NCBI GenBank assembly: GCA_963763085.1
Contig: CAVXNB010000003.1
Location: 434,001 to 498,000 of the forward strand
Source of the DNA: CAVXNB01 sp963763085
Lineage (GTDB): Bacteria > Actinomycetota > Acidimicrobiia > Acidimicrobiales > Bog-793
Length of the DNA: 64,000 bases
Reading direction: 5' to 3'
Part shown: one piece after another, positions 41,706-50,748 of the stretch
Layout of the letters: each line of letters starts with the position of its first letter
Numbering within the stretch: the first letter of the stretch is position 1
Notes under the pieces: model-generated
Seen by the model: the letters and a program-made list of their open reading frames with translations, nothing else
Told to the model about the DNA's origin: nothing
Database searches by the model: none
Program-made: the position numbers and the translations under genes

Positions 41706-43055
41706 ATGGTCGCAAACGACGTCGAAGGCCGCATCGCGCCTGGTGACGTCCATGAACGGCTCGCGGAGCACATGCTCGTGGACGGCTTTCCTATCGTGCT
41801 CGACGTGGCCAAGAGCCACGGATCCTGGTTGGTGGACGCGAAGGATAGTACCGAGTATCTGGACTTCTACACGTTCTTCGGCTCGTCGCCACTCGGGATG
41901 AACCCGGCGGGACTGTCGGACGATCCCGAGACGATGGCCGATCTGGCGGAGGTGGCGGCGAACAAGCCGGCGAATTCCGATTTTGCGACGGTCCACCTGG
42001 CCGAGTTCGTCAACACGTTCGTGCGTGTCCTCGGAGATCCGGAGATGCCGTACCTCTTCTTCGTCGAGGGCGGCGCGCTCGCAGTCGAGAATGCGCTCAA
42101 GTGCGCCTTCGACTGGAAGTCACGTCAGAACGAGGCATCGGGACGCTCGCCCGGGCTGGGGACGCGTGTCCTTCACTTCCGGCACGCGTTCCACGGCAGG
42201 AGCGGCTACACGCTCTCGCTGACGAACACGGACCCGGTCAAGATCGACCGCTTCCCGAAGTTCGACTGGCCTCGGATCTCGTCGCCCGCCGTCCGATTTC
42301 CGCTCGAGGCGCACAGGGCCGAAGTGGAGGCGGCCGAGAAGGCGGCGCTCGCCGAGGCGGAGACCGCGTTCGAGGCGTTTCCGCACGACATCGCCTGCCT
42401 CATCGCCGAGCCCATCCAGTGCGAGGGGGGCGACCGGCATCTCCGTTCGGAGTTTCTGCTGGCGGCTCAACAGTTGTGCCACCGCCACGATGCGCTCCTC
42501 GTTCTCGACGAGGTGCAGACAGGCGCCGGCACGACAGGTACGCCGTGGTGCTACCAGCAGCTCGGCCTCGCTCCCGACGTCGTCGCGTTCGGCAAGAAGG
42601 TCCAGCTCGGGGGAATCATGGCGGGGCGGCGGGTGCTCGAGGTCGACGACAACGTGTTGCGCTCACCCGGTCGGATCAACTCGACCTGGGGAGGCAACCT
42701 CACCGACATGGTTCGCTCGCGCCGCCTGCTCCAGCTCGTCGAGCAGACGGGCGCAATTGAGAATGCGGCAAACGTCGGGCGCCACTTGCTCGCAAGGCTG
42801 GAGGACATCGCGGCCGACAAGCCTCAGATTGCCTCCAACGCCCGCGGACGTGGCTTCATTGCTGCCATCGACCTGGCGACGCCTGACATGAGAGACGCCA
42901 CGCTGACCGCGCTCAGGCGAGACGAGCACGTGCTGGCTCTCGGCTGCGGCGAGCTCTCCCTCCGGATGCGGCCGGCGCTGTCGATGACGACGGAGGAAGT
43001 CGATCTCGGCTGCGATGCCCTGGACCGGGTCGTCGGACAGCTGGCTTCGGCGTGA
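41706..43055 (+). CDS. lat: L-lysine 6-transaminase
   Basis: PLP enzyme that moves the epsilon-amino group of L-lysine to 2-oxoglutarate, giving allysine, which cyclises to piperideine-6-carboxylate. The 449-residue product has the Lat-specific stretch HAFHGRSGYTLSLTNTDPVK followed by IDRFPKFDWPRI, the cofactor-Asp block LLVLDEVQTGAGTTG and the Schiff-base Lys in VAFGKKVQLGG. The length matches the mycobacterial enzyme. The following aldehyde dehydrogenase overlaps its stop as GTGA, giving a coupled two-step lysine-to-2-aminoadipate route. Confidence 0.93.
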   Translation: MVANDVEGRIAPGDVHERLAEHMLVDGFPIVLDVAKSHGSWLVDAKDSTEYLDFYTFFGSSPLGMNPAGLSDDPETMADLAEVAANKPANSDFATVHLAEFVNTFVRVLGDPEMPYLFFVEGGALAVENALKCAFDWKSRQNEASGRSPGLGTRVLHFRHAFHGRSGYTLSLTNTDPVKIDRFPKFDWPRISSPAVRFPLEAHRAEVEAAEKAALAEAETAFEAFPHDIACLIAEPIQCEGGDRHLRSEFLLAAQQLCHRHDALLVLDEVQTGAGTTGTPWCYQQLGLAPDVVAFGKKVQLGGIMAGRRVLEVDDNVLRSPGRINSTWGGNLTDMVRSRRLLQLVEQTGAIENAANVGRHLLARLEDIAADKPQIASNARGRGFIAAIDLATPDMRDATLTALRRDEHVLALGCGELSLRMRPALSMTTEEVDLGCDALDRVVGQLASA

Positions 43056-44644
43056 CCGGGGACGTCGACGCCGGCCTCGCATCGAGGGCCAGGCAGTGCT
43101 CGTCGATCGTCGGCGGCAAGGTAACCGGTGACGACTCTGGGGGGGCGCTTGCCTCGACCAATCCGGCGCGGCTGTCGGAGGTCGTGGCCGAGGTCGCGCT
43201 CGGTGATCGCACGACGTTCGTCGAGGCGGCCCGTGTAGCCCGCCAAGCCCAACCGGCGTGGTCCCGAGTGCCCGCTCCGATCCGGGGCAGGGTAATCGCC
43301 GAGATCGGGCGACTGATCGAGGCCAACAAGGACCCGCTGGCCCGACTCGTGAGCCGTGAGGTCGGCAAGCCCTACCGCGAGTCGCTCGGTGAGGTGCAGG
43401 AGATCATCGACACCTGCGACTTCTTCGTCGGCGAGGGGCGGCGTCTGTACGGGGAGACCGTTCCGTCGGAGATGCACGACAAGGCGCTGTTCACGTTCCG
43501 GATGCCTGTCGGCGTCATGGCAGTCGTGACTGCCGGGAACTTCCCCGTGGCCGTCCCGTCCTGGTATCTCGTGCCGGCACTGCTGTGTGGCAACACCGTC
43601 GTCTGGAAGCCCGCGGAGTACTCGGCTGCGATCGCCACGGCCCTGTACGAGTGCTTCGTGCAAGGTGGACTCCCCGACGGCGCGCTCAACCTGCTCCTCT
43701 CCGACGGTGCTGAGACGTTCGCCGGGCTCTCCGCCGCGCTTGACGAGGGGCTCGTCAACAAGGTCGGCTTCACTGGCTCGTCCGAGGTCGGCGCACGCAT
43801 CGGCGAGCTCTGCGGACGCCACATCCAGTCGGCCTGCCTCGAGCTCGGCGGGAAGAACCCGATGGTCGTCATGGCCGACGCCGACCTCGACCTCGCAGTC
43901 GAGGGTGCGCTGTTCTCGGGCTTCGGCACGGCCGGTCAGCGCTGCACCTCGCTCGGCACGGCCATCGTGCACGAGTCGCTGCACGACGAGTTCCTGGAAC
44001 GCCTCGCCGGCCGTCTCGAGGCGGCGACCATCGGCGACCCGTTCGGCGACGTGCTCTACGGCCCCATGCTCGACCGGCGGTTCGCCGATCGCTTCGACGG
44101 CTACCTCGAGCGATTGATCCTGCCGCACCATCAGCTCCGCGGCTCGACCGCAACCGGACGGATCACTTCGTCGAGCCCGCGAACAGGTTTCCTCGGGGAC
44201 CCGGACGCCGGCGTGTTCTGTCATCCGACGATCGTCGCCGGTGTGCGGGCCGGGGACGAGCTGGCCGTCACCGAGACGTTCGGGCCGATGGTGGGGGTGG
44301 CCAGTTTCGAGAGCTTCGACGAGGCGATGGCGCTCGCGAACCAGTCTGGCTACGGCCTCTCGTCCGCCATCTACACGCGGTCGCCCGAGGCAGTCTTCGC
44401 GTTCCACAACGAGATCGCCGCCGGCATGGTCAGCGTGAACAACTCGACGTCGGGCGCCGAGGCGCATCTCCCCTTCGGAGGAAACGGGAAGTCCGGCAAC
44501 GGAAGCCGACAGTCCGGCCGCTGGGTCCTCGACCAGGTCACTCGCTGGCAGTCGCTGAACTGGGACTACTCCGGGCATCTCCAGAAGGCGCAGATGGACA
44601 CCGACCCCGTCGTGGCGAACCGGGACTTCCGGCTGGCTGACTAG
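43052..44644 (+). CDS. Aldehyde dehydrogenase, probably 2-aminoadipate semialdehyde dehydrogenase
   Basis: NAD(P)-dependent aldehyde dehydrogenase of 530 residues. VTAGNFPVAVPSWYLVPALL and WKPAEY bind cofactor, the general base is the Glu of LELGGKNP, and the nucleophile is the Cys in GTAGQRCTS. Overlap with lat strongly suggests it oxidises allysine to L-2-aminoadipate. It starts with GTG 43052 within the lat stop region. The N-terminal ~20 residues are probably not part of the fold. Substrate assignment is by context, not by residues I can verify. Confidence 0.9.
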   Translation: MTGDVDAGLASRARQCSSIVGGKVTGDDSGGALASTNPARLSEVVAEVALGDRTTFVEAARVARQAQPAWSRVPAPIRGRVIAEIGRLIEANKDPLARLVSREVGKPYRESLGEVQEIIDTCDFFVGEGRRLYGETVPSEMHDKALFTFRMPVGVMAVVTAGNFPVAVPSWYLVPALLCGNTVVWKPAEYSAAIATALYECFVQGGLPDGALNLLLSDGAETFAGLSAALDEGLVNKVGFTGSSEVGARIGELCGRHIQSACLELGGKNPMVVMADADLDLAVEGALFSGFGTAGQRCTSLGTAIVHESLHDEFLERLAGRLEAATIGDPFGDVLYGPMLDRRFADRFDGYLERLILPHHQLRGSTATGRITSSSPRTGFLGDPDAGVFCHPTIVAGVRAGDELAVTETFGPMVGVASFESFDEAMALANQSGYGLSSAIYTRSPEAVFAFHNEIAAGMVSVNNSTSGAEAHLPFGGNGKSGNGSRQSGRWVLDQVTRWQSLNWDYSGHLQKAQMDTDPVVANRDFRLAD

Positions 44645-44682
44645 TCCGGCGGCGCCCAAGTCTGGCGGCGCCTCCGGGCGGG

Positions 44683-46377
44683 CTAGCGCGGCGGGGCAGT
44701 CGCGACTTTCCCGTAGAGGGATGACGTGCCCGTGTACGGCACGGCCATCGGGCCGATCGGCCCGAGATCGACCTCGATCAGGCAGGGGCTGCGACCGCCG
44801 AGCGCCTTCTTCGCCGCCGTCGCGAGTGCGGGAGGTGACTCGACTCGCTCGGAAGCGATGCCGAATGCCCTCGCGAGACCCACGAAGTCCGGCCGGCCGA
44901 GGTCGACGCCGATCCGACCTTCCTCCGACCCGTACTGAGTGTCCTGGATGTTGCGCAGGATTCCGTAGCCGCCGTCGGCGAACACGAGCACCACGATCGG
45001 GAGCTGCTCCTGGGCCACGGTTGCCAGCTCGGTCGCCGCGAGCAGGAATCCCCCGTCCCCCGCCAGCAGCACGACGGGTGGGTCGTCCGATCCGAGCGCT
45101 GCGCCGAGCGCCTGCGGCAGCCCAAGCCCGATCGCGAAACTGTTCGGCATGATCGAGGTGCGGGGACGACGCACCGGCAGGAGCCGGTTGCCCCACGTGT
45201 AGGCGGGGATGGTCGAGTCCTTCACGACGACGGTGCCCGGCTCCAGGCACGGAGCCAGCGCATCGAGCAGACCCGCCTGCGGCCCGAGCGAGGCTCGGAG
45301 CCGTGCACGGGCGGAGACGGTGGCCGCGAGCACGCGCTCGGTCCAGCCGGCCTCGGAGAGGCCCTCGCCTGCCCCGTTCCGGTCGAGCGCGGCCAGCAAA
45401 GCGGTTGTCGAGGTCTTGGCGTCGCCGACGATGGGGGCCTCGACGGGATAGCTCCTGCCGAGGAGACCCGGCTCGATCTCGATCTGCACGAGGCGCCCAG
45501 GCAGGTGCATCGTCCAGTTCTCTGTGTTCGTCCCTTGGAAGCGCGTACCGATCGCGACGAGGAGGTCCGCCTCGCGGCACAACGCGCGGACGTCCGGGTC
45601 CCAGGTGAGGTTGCCGATGCACAAGGGATCGTCCTCGGGGAGGATCCCGCGGCCGTTCGGGCTCGTCAGCAGGCCGGCGCCGAGCCGGCGCACCAATCGG
45701 GCCACCTCGTCGACTCCATCCGAGGCGACAACGCCGCCTCCTGCCCACACGAGGGGTCGTCGGGATCCCGCCACGATCTCGGCTGCCTTGGCGATCTCGG
45801 CTCCGTCCGGGGCGGGCGCGACCGACGGCGCGGTCGGCATCACGTCGGCCTCGGCCGGTGACACGGCGTACTGGAAGTCGATCGGGAGCTCCACTGACAC
45901 CGGGCCGCGCCGGTGCGCCAGGGCCTGAGCGCCAGCGGAAGCGACCATCGCGCCGATGCCATTGGGGGACGCCGGCCGGTGTACCGCCTTCGACAGCGAC
46001 GCCAGCATGCGGGGCTGGTCGGGGACCTCGTGGATGAAGCCCTTGCCCAGGTCCAGGAAGCGGCTGTCGATCTGGCCCGTCAGGTGCAGGACCGGAGAAG
46101 AGGAGACGAACGCCTCGAGCTGGCCGCCCATGGCGTTCGCCGCCCCGGGACCCGTGGAGGTGATGAACACACCGAGTCGCCCCGTAGTGCGGGCGTAACC
46201 GTCCGCCGCCCCAGCGGCACCCTGCTCGTGGCGAACCGTGACAGCTCGAATACGGCCGTCTCTTCTGATGGCGTCGTAGATCGGGAGATTGTGCACGCTC
46301 GGGATGCCGAAGACGACGTCCACCCCGGCATGCACGAGCCCATCCACCACCGCATCGCCACCGGTCCGCTCGGTCAT
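44683..46377 (-). CDS. Thiamine-diphosphate enzyme of the acetolactate synthase/benzoylformate decarboxylase type
   Basis: A 564-residue protein with the three domains of this family. The catalytic Glu is in VRHEQGAAGAADGYAR (about residue 51). The middle domain runs from about 190 to 330. The ThDP/Mg site is GDGGFLLAATELATVAQEQL, followed by VFADGGYGILRN. It lacks an adjacent ilvN-type small subunit, and its sequence does not look like the biosynthetic IlvB, so a decarboxylase or oxo-acid lyase is likelier. The start is ATG 46377 after AAGGGCGAG. It converges with the aldehyde dehydrogenase gene. Confidence 0.88.
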   Translation of the reverse strand: MTERTGGDAVVDGLVHAGVDVVFGIPSVHNLPIYDAIRRDGRIRAVTVRHEQGAAGAADGYARTTGRLGVFITSTGPGAANAMGGQLEAFVSSSPVLHLTGQIDSRFLDLGKGFIHEVPDQPRMLASLSKAVHRPASPNGIGAMVASAGAQALAHRRGPVSVELPIDFQYAVSPAEADVMPTAPSVAPAPDGAEIAKAAEIVAGSRRPLVWAGGGVVASDGVDEVARLVRRLGAGLLTSPNGRGILPEDDPLCIGNLTWDPDVRALCREADLLVAIGTRFQGTNTENWTMHLPGRLVQIEIEPGLLGRSYPVEAPIVGDAKTSTTALLAALDRNGAGEGLSEAGWTERVLAATVSARARLRASLGPQAGLLDALAPCLEPGTVVVKDSTIPAYTWGNRLLPVRRPRTSIMPNSFAIGLGLPQALGAALGSDDPPVVLLAGDGGFLLAATELATVAQEQLPIVVLVFADGGYGILRNIQDTQYGSEEGRIGVDLGRPDFVGLARAFGIASERVESPPALATAAKKALGGRSPCLIEVDLGPIGPMAVPYTGTSSLYGKVATAPPR

Positions 46378-46451
46378 CTCGCCCTTTTCCCCGTCCCGCC
46401 GTTCGGAGGATCCCCGGGTGGTGATACACCCCCCAGCTAGCCTCGCCCTTG

Positions 46452-47786
46452 ATGGAAGAGTCCTTCCGGATGCCCGACTTCAGTTTCGTCCATGCGGCGG
46501 ACCTGCATCTCGATACGCCGTTCAAAGGTATCGGTTCGACGGCACCCGGCGTGGCCGAGCAGCTCCGCGAAGCCTCCCTCACCGCGTTCGACTCCCTCGT
46601 CGATCTGTGCCTCGAGCGGCGGGCCGCCTTCCTCGTCGTCGCCGGCGACATCTACGACGGGCCGGAGCGAGGGCTTCGGGCACAGCTCCGGTTCCGCGAC
46701 GGTCTCGCCCGACTCTCGGCCGCGGGCATCCCGAGCTTCGTCGTGCACGGCAACCACGACCCGGTCGAGACGGGGTGGTCGGCCCTCGGCGACAATTGGC
46801 CCGAACTGGTGCAGATCTTCGGTGCCGGAACGGTCCGGGCCGTCACGGTCGAGATCGACGGAGTCCCGGCCGCGACGGTGCAGGGGATCAGCTACGCCCA
46901 CCGCAGGGAGCCCGAGAACCTGGCGCGGCGCTTCGCCCGGGTCGCCGGGCCGGGGCTCCAAGTCGGCGTCCTGCACTGCAACGTCCAGGGAGCGGCCTCC
47001 GGCTACGCCGACTACAGCCCCTGCACGCTGGACGAGCTGGTGAGCATCGGCCTCGACTACTGGGCGCTCGGCCATGTGCACACCCGGATGATCCTCTCCG
47101 GCCGAAAGCATTCGGACGAGCCCTGGATCGTCTATCCGGGCAACCTCCAGGCCCGCAGCCCCAAAGCGAGCGAGCGTGGCCCGAAGGGCGCGATGGTCGT
47201 GCACGTCCGAGGCGGGAGGGTCGCGGACGTCGAACCGGTTGGTTGCGACGTCGTGCGCTTCGACGTCGCGCAGCTCGACATCGCCGGGGTCGCCGATCTC
47301 GCGGTGCTGCGTGGCCGGCTCACCGACGCGGGCCGGGATCGGCTCGCCGCGGCCGAGGGCCGGTCGCTCGTTCTCCAGGGCCAGCTGGTGGGCAAGGGCG
47401 AGCTCCACCACGATCTCCGTCGTCCCGGATCGCTGCCTGACCTGCTGGTCGCACTGAGGGAAGACTTCGACGATGACGAGCCCTTCTGCTGGTGGGACTC
47501 CATCGACGACCGCTCGCGGCCGGCCATCGATGTCGACGAGGTCAGGTCCGGTTCCGACTTCGCCGCCGACCTCGTCGCTCTCGCCGACGAGCTCAGCCAC
47601 AAGCTTGCCGACGAAGACGGTGCGCTGGCCGACCTCGCCGATGAGCTCTCCGACGGACTGCCGGGTGCGCTGAGACAACACCGCGCGCTCGAACGGTTGC
47701 TCGACTCGGCGAGTGCGCCGGCGGGCGAGCTCGTCGATCGGGCTCTGGCCGTCGCGCTCGCCGCGCTCGACGGCGGCGGACGCTGA
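46452..47786 (+). CDS. SbcD/YhaO-like DNA repair exonuclease subunit
   Basis: A 444-residue calcineurin-type metallophosphoesterase. The metal ligands appear in order: DLH (17-19), GDIYD (65-69), GNHD (100-103), LHCN and GHVH. The C-terminal ~200 residues form a capping and partner-binding region with acidic helices. With the following ATPase it resembles the Mre11-Rad50/SbcDC or YhaO-YhaN pair, acting as an ATP-gated nuclease on DNA ends. An in-frame TTG at 46449 is an alternative start; TAGCCT lies just upstream. The next gene starts 14 bases on. Confidence 0.9.
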   Translation: MEESFRMPDFSFVHAADLHLDTPFKGIGSTAPGVAEQLREASLTAFDSLVDLCLERRAAFLVVAGDIYDGPERGLRAQLRFRDGLARLSAAGIPSFVVHGNHDPVETGWSALGDNWPELVQIFGAGTVRAVTVEIDGVPAATVQGISYAHRREPENLARRFARVAGPGLQVGVLHCNVQGAASGYADYSPCTLDELVSIGLDYWALGHVHTRMILSGRKHSDEPWIVYPGNLQARSPKASERGPKGAMVVHVRGGRVADVEPVGCDVVRFDVAQLDIAGVADLAVLRGRLTDAGRDRLAAAEGRSLVLQGQLVGKGELHHDLRRPGSLPDLLVALREDFDDDEPFCWWDSIDDRSRPAIDVDEVRSGSDFAADLVALADELSHKLADEDGALADLADELSDGLPGALRQHRALERLLDSASAPAGELVDRALAVALAALDGGGR

Positions 47787-47800
47787 GGCGGCCGAGGGCG

Positions 47801-50635
47801 ATGCGCATCACCGGCTTCCATATCGAAGGGTTCGGAGGCCTGTCCGACCTCGGGATCGACGGTCTCTCCCCTGGCCTCGTGATCGTGAGCGGGCCGAACG
47901 AAGCCGGCAAGTCCACGCTGCTCGACTTCCTCACTGCGATGCTGTTCGGCTTCCCGAGCCGGCGGGACCATCCCCGATTCCGCCCCCCCGTCCGAGGCGG
48001 GCGTCATGGTGGCCGGCTCGACCTCTCCGAGGGTCGTGGCCACCACGCCTCGGCCGAAGACCGGCATTGGCACGTGGAGCGTCACGCCGGCGCCAGGAAG
48101 GACGTGAGCATCCGCTGCCCGGACGGCACCCCGGCGTCGGAGGAGGATCTGCGCCGGGCGCTCGGCGGTGCAGACGAGGCGCTGTTCCGCGCGGTGTTCG
48201 GGATCGACCTGACCGACCTCGGGAACGCGGAGGCCGTGACCAGGGAGGACGTTCGGGAGCTGCTCTTCTCGGCCAGCATCGTCGGTCAGCGCCGGTCGGC
48301 GGCGCGGGCGATGGCCAACCTGCAAAAGCAGCGCCTGGAGCTGGCGAGGCTACGGCAAGGCGACGCTCGGGCCAACCAGCTGCTGGCCGAGATCGAGTCG
48401 ATCCGCCGGGACCTCGCCGATGCCAACCGCGAAGTTGCCGATTATCCGGCGCTGGCGACTGACCTCTCGAACCTCGAACGCCAGGTCGCTGCGGCCCGCG
48501 ATGACGCTGACCGCGGCGACGCACGGATGCGAGAGCTCGACCTGCTCATCCGGCTTTGGCCCGTTCTGGAGCGCAAGCGCACGTCCGAGCAACGGTTGTC
48601 GACCTGGGAGGAACCCTCGGCGCTCACCTCCTGGCTCGACGAGAAGGCCAGCGAACTCCAGGCCTTGCGCTCCGCCTGCTCCGGCCATCACGAGCGTGTC
48701 CGTCACCTTGCGGAGCTGTGCAATCAACGCGGCGGGATCGAACAATCCCTCCAGGCGACGCTGGCCTCACTCGGCCCCGACTGGGACTCTGACCGTATTC
48801 GTGGCGGTGACGGCTGGATCCCGCTCGCCGACGAGGCGCGCCTCTTTCGCCAGGGTCTCGCCGAGCGGGAGTCGGAATGGCGAACCGCTCGCGCGCTCGC
48901 CGAGGAGGCCGGTGCCGCGCTCGACGAGGTGGCTGTAGAGCCGGACACGTTCAAAGTGCCCGGGCCCGCGCCCGATGTGGCGCCGGCACCCGCAGCGGAG
49001 GACGAGGCGAGGGTGCTCGGTGAGCTGCGCCGGAATCTCGCAGAGCAGCGCGGCCTGACCGCGCGGCGACGGGCGGGCGAAGGCCCGGGCCACTCCGGCT
49101 CGACCCCGCTGGAGCCGACCACCCGCGGGTCCCTGGCGATCCTCGCCATCGTGATCGTTGGGCTTGCGGTCGCGGCGGCGCTCGCATCCGACAGTCCGCT
49201 CGTCCGCGTCGTCTGCGCCTCGCTGGCCGCAGCTGCGGGTTGCGCACTCCTCGCGGTCGCCGTCGCGTCGCGGCGACGCCTCTCCAGCCCGCCACTCGCC
49301 GATGCACGCGATCTGGACGAGGCGAGTGATCGGGTCGGCGCAAAGGTGGCCGAACTGGCCTCCGCGCTCGGCCTTCCCGCGACGCCGACCGACTCCGACG
49401 TCGAGACCGCGGCCGAGAGGATCGAGGCCGCCCGAGCTCGGGAACGCACCCTCGAGGAAGACCGGCGCCGGCGAGCCGCCGCCCTCGCGAGACGCAGAGT
49501 GGCCCACGAATCGTTCGACAAAGCCCAGGCGCAGCTCGAGTCCGAACGGGCCAGGTTCGGCGACTGGAAGCGGGCGCACGGGCTCGGCGCCCTGCTCTCA
49601 CCTGACGGCGTGCTCGAGAGCCTGTCGGCGCTCCAGGCCGCCTGCAAGGACCTCGGCGCGCTTGAGCGGGTCGACGCGAAGATCGCGCAGCGACGGGCGG
49701 AAATCGCCGAGTTCGACGATCGCATCGCCGAGCTCGCCGTCGGGCTCCGCGACGTCGGTGGCCCGGATGAGTCGCTCCGGGCCGACCCTGCGGACACCCT
49801 CGAAGATCTGTCCGCGTGCATCAAGGAGGCCACTGAGGTGCGGGCGATCAGGACGAACCTCGTTCGCACGGTCGAGGAGGCGGCCGCCGAGCTGGAACAC
49901 TCGTTGGGTCGCGGCCGCGAAGCGGTCCGCCTGCGAGGAGAGCTCGGCGCCGGCGAGGTGCTTGCTTGGAGCGAGGAGCACGCAAGGGCCGCGCAGGTCC
50001 GGTCCGAGGCGCAACGTCGCCTGGAGCAGCTGGTGCGAGCCCATCAGGACGCTTCGAACAAGCTACGGGGGATCGCGGCCTCGACGAGGATCGCGGAGCT
50101 CGAGCAACGGCGTCTGGAGCTGGAGCAGGAGCTCGACGAGTGCCTCAGGTCTTGGGCTGTCCTCGGCTGTGCGCGCTTGCTGCTCGAGCGCACGTTGCGG
50201 CGACACGAGCAGGAGCGTCAGCCGGCCGTCCTCGCCCGCGCGGGCGAACGCTTCGCCAAGGTGACCGAAGGTCGCTACACCTGCCTGCTCCCGTCGGTCG
50301 GTGACGACGGCGGGCGCGAGACCATCAGAGTCGTCTCGTCCTCCGGAGTCGAGATGGACGCGAGCAGCCTGAGCCGTGGGAGCGTCGAGCAGCTCTACCT
50401 GTGCTTACGTCTCGGGCTGGCGGAGACGTTTGCCGAGCGCTCGGAGTCCCTCCCCTTCATCCTCGACGACGTTCTCGTCAATTTCGACCCCGGGCGTGCG
50501 GCGTCGGTCGCGGAGGCGCTCGCCGACACCGCTGAGCGTCATCAGGTTCTGTTCTTCACGTGCCACCCGCACCTGGTGGAGCTCGTCCGCCAGGTGGCAC
50601 CGGACGCCCAGGTCGTGGAGCTGGACCGGATCTGA
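47801..50635 (+). CDS. SbcC/YhaN-like SMC-type ATPase with a central membrane segment
   Basis: A 944-residue partner of the SbcD-like protein. Walker A GPNEAGKST is at 31-39; the C-terminal signature LSRGSVEQLYLCLRLGLAE and Walker B LPFILDDVLVNFD complete the ABC head. Between them are long charged coiled coils. Near 443-492 are two hydrophobic segments (SLAILAIVIVGLAVAAALAS and VVCASLAAAAGCALLAVAVA), which point to membrane attachment, as described for YhaN-type proteins; a zinc-hook CxxC is not seen. Its 3' end is duplicated in a 59-bp tandem repeat. Confidence 0.9.
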   Translation: MRITGFHIEGFGGLSDLGIDGLSPGLVIVSGPNEAGKSTLLDFLTAMLFGFPSRRDHPRFRPPVRGGRHGGRLDLSEGRGHHASAEDRHWHVERHAGARKDVSIRCPDGTPASEEDLRRALGGADEALFRAVFGIDLTDLGNAEAVTREDVRELLFSASIVGQRRSAARAMANLQKQRLELARLRQGDARANQLLAEIESIRRDLADANREVADYPALATDLSNLERQVAAARDDADRGDARMRELDLLIRLWPVLERKRTSEQRLSTWEEPSALTSWLDEKASELQALRSACSGHHERVRHLAELCNQRGGIEQSLQATLASLGPDWDSDRIRGGDGWIPLADEARLFRQGLAERESEWRTARALAEEAGAALDEVAVEPDTFKVPGPAPDVAPAPAAEDEARVLGELRRNLAEQRGLTARRRAGEGPGHSGSTPLEPTTRGSLAILAIVIVGLAVAAALASDSPLVRVVCASLAAAAGCALLAVAVASRRRLSSPPLADARDLDEASDRVGAKVAELASALGLPATPTDSDVETAAERIEAARARERTLEEDRRRRAAALARRRVAHESFDKAQAQLESERARFGDWKRAHGLGALLSPDGVLESLSALQAACKDLGALERVDAKIAQRRAEIAEFDDRIAELAVGLRDVGGPDESLRADPADTLEDLSACIKEATEVRAIRTNLVRTVEEAAAELEHSLGRGREAVRLRGELGAGEVLAWSEEHARAAQVRSEAQRRLEQLVRAHQDASNKLRGIAASTRIAELEQRRLELEQELDECLRSWAVLGCARLLLERTLRRHEQERQPAVLARAGERFAKVTEGRYTCLLPSVGDDGGRETIRVVSSSGVEMDASSLSRGSVEQLYLCLRLGLAETFAERSESLPFILDDVLVNFDPGRAASVAEALADTAERHQVLFFTCHPHLVELVRQVAPDAQVVELDRI

Positions 50636-50720
50636 GCCCCGCCTCGCCCGGCGTGGCACCGGACGCCCAGGTCGTGGAGCTGGACCGGATCTGAGTCCGC
50701 CCGGCCCGGCGTGGCACCGG
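50594..50720. repeat. ~59-bp tandem duplication at the end of the SbcC-like gene
   Basis: A 43-base block covering the last 14 codons and stop of the SbcC-like gene (50594-50636) is repeated perfectly at 50653-50695, with a third partial copy from 50711. The second copy lies beyond the stop codon and is not translated. The gap to the eis-like gene holds only this repeat. Confidence 0.85.
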
Positions 50721-50748
50721 CCTCCCCGCCGGGAAGGCACGCCGACGC

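Noticed and set aside
44683..46377. The ThDP enzyme as biosynthetic acetolactate synthase IlvB
   Set aside because: No small-subunit gene follows and the active-site surroundings differ; kept as a broader family call.
42824..46651. A 1275-codon open frame on the minus strand running across lat, the aldehyde dehydrogenase and the ThDP enzyme gene
   Set aside because: It is antisense to, or out of frame with, three well-supported genes and its translation is Arg/Gly/Pro-rich without domain character; GC-rich DNA keeps such frames open by chance.
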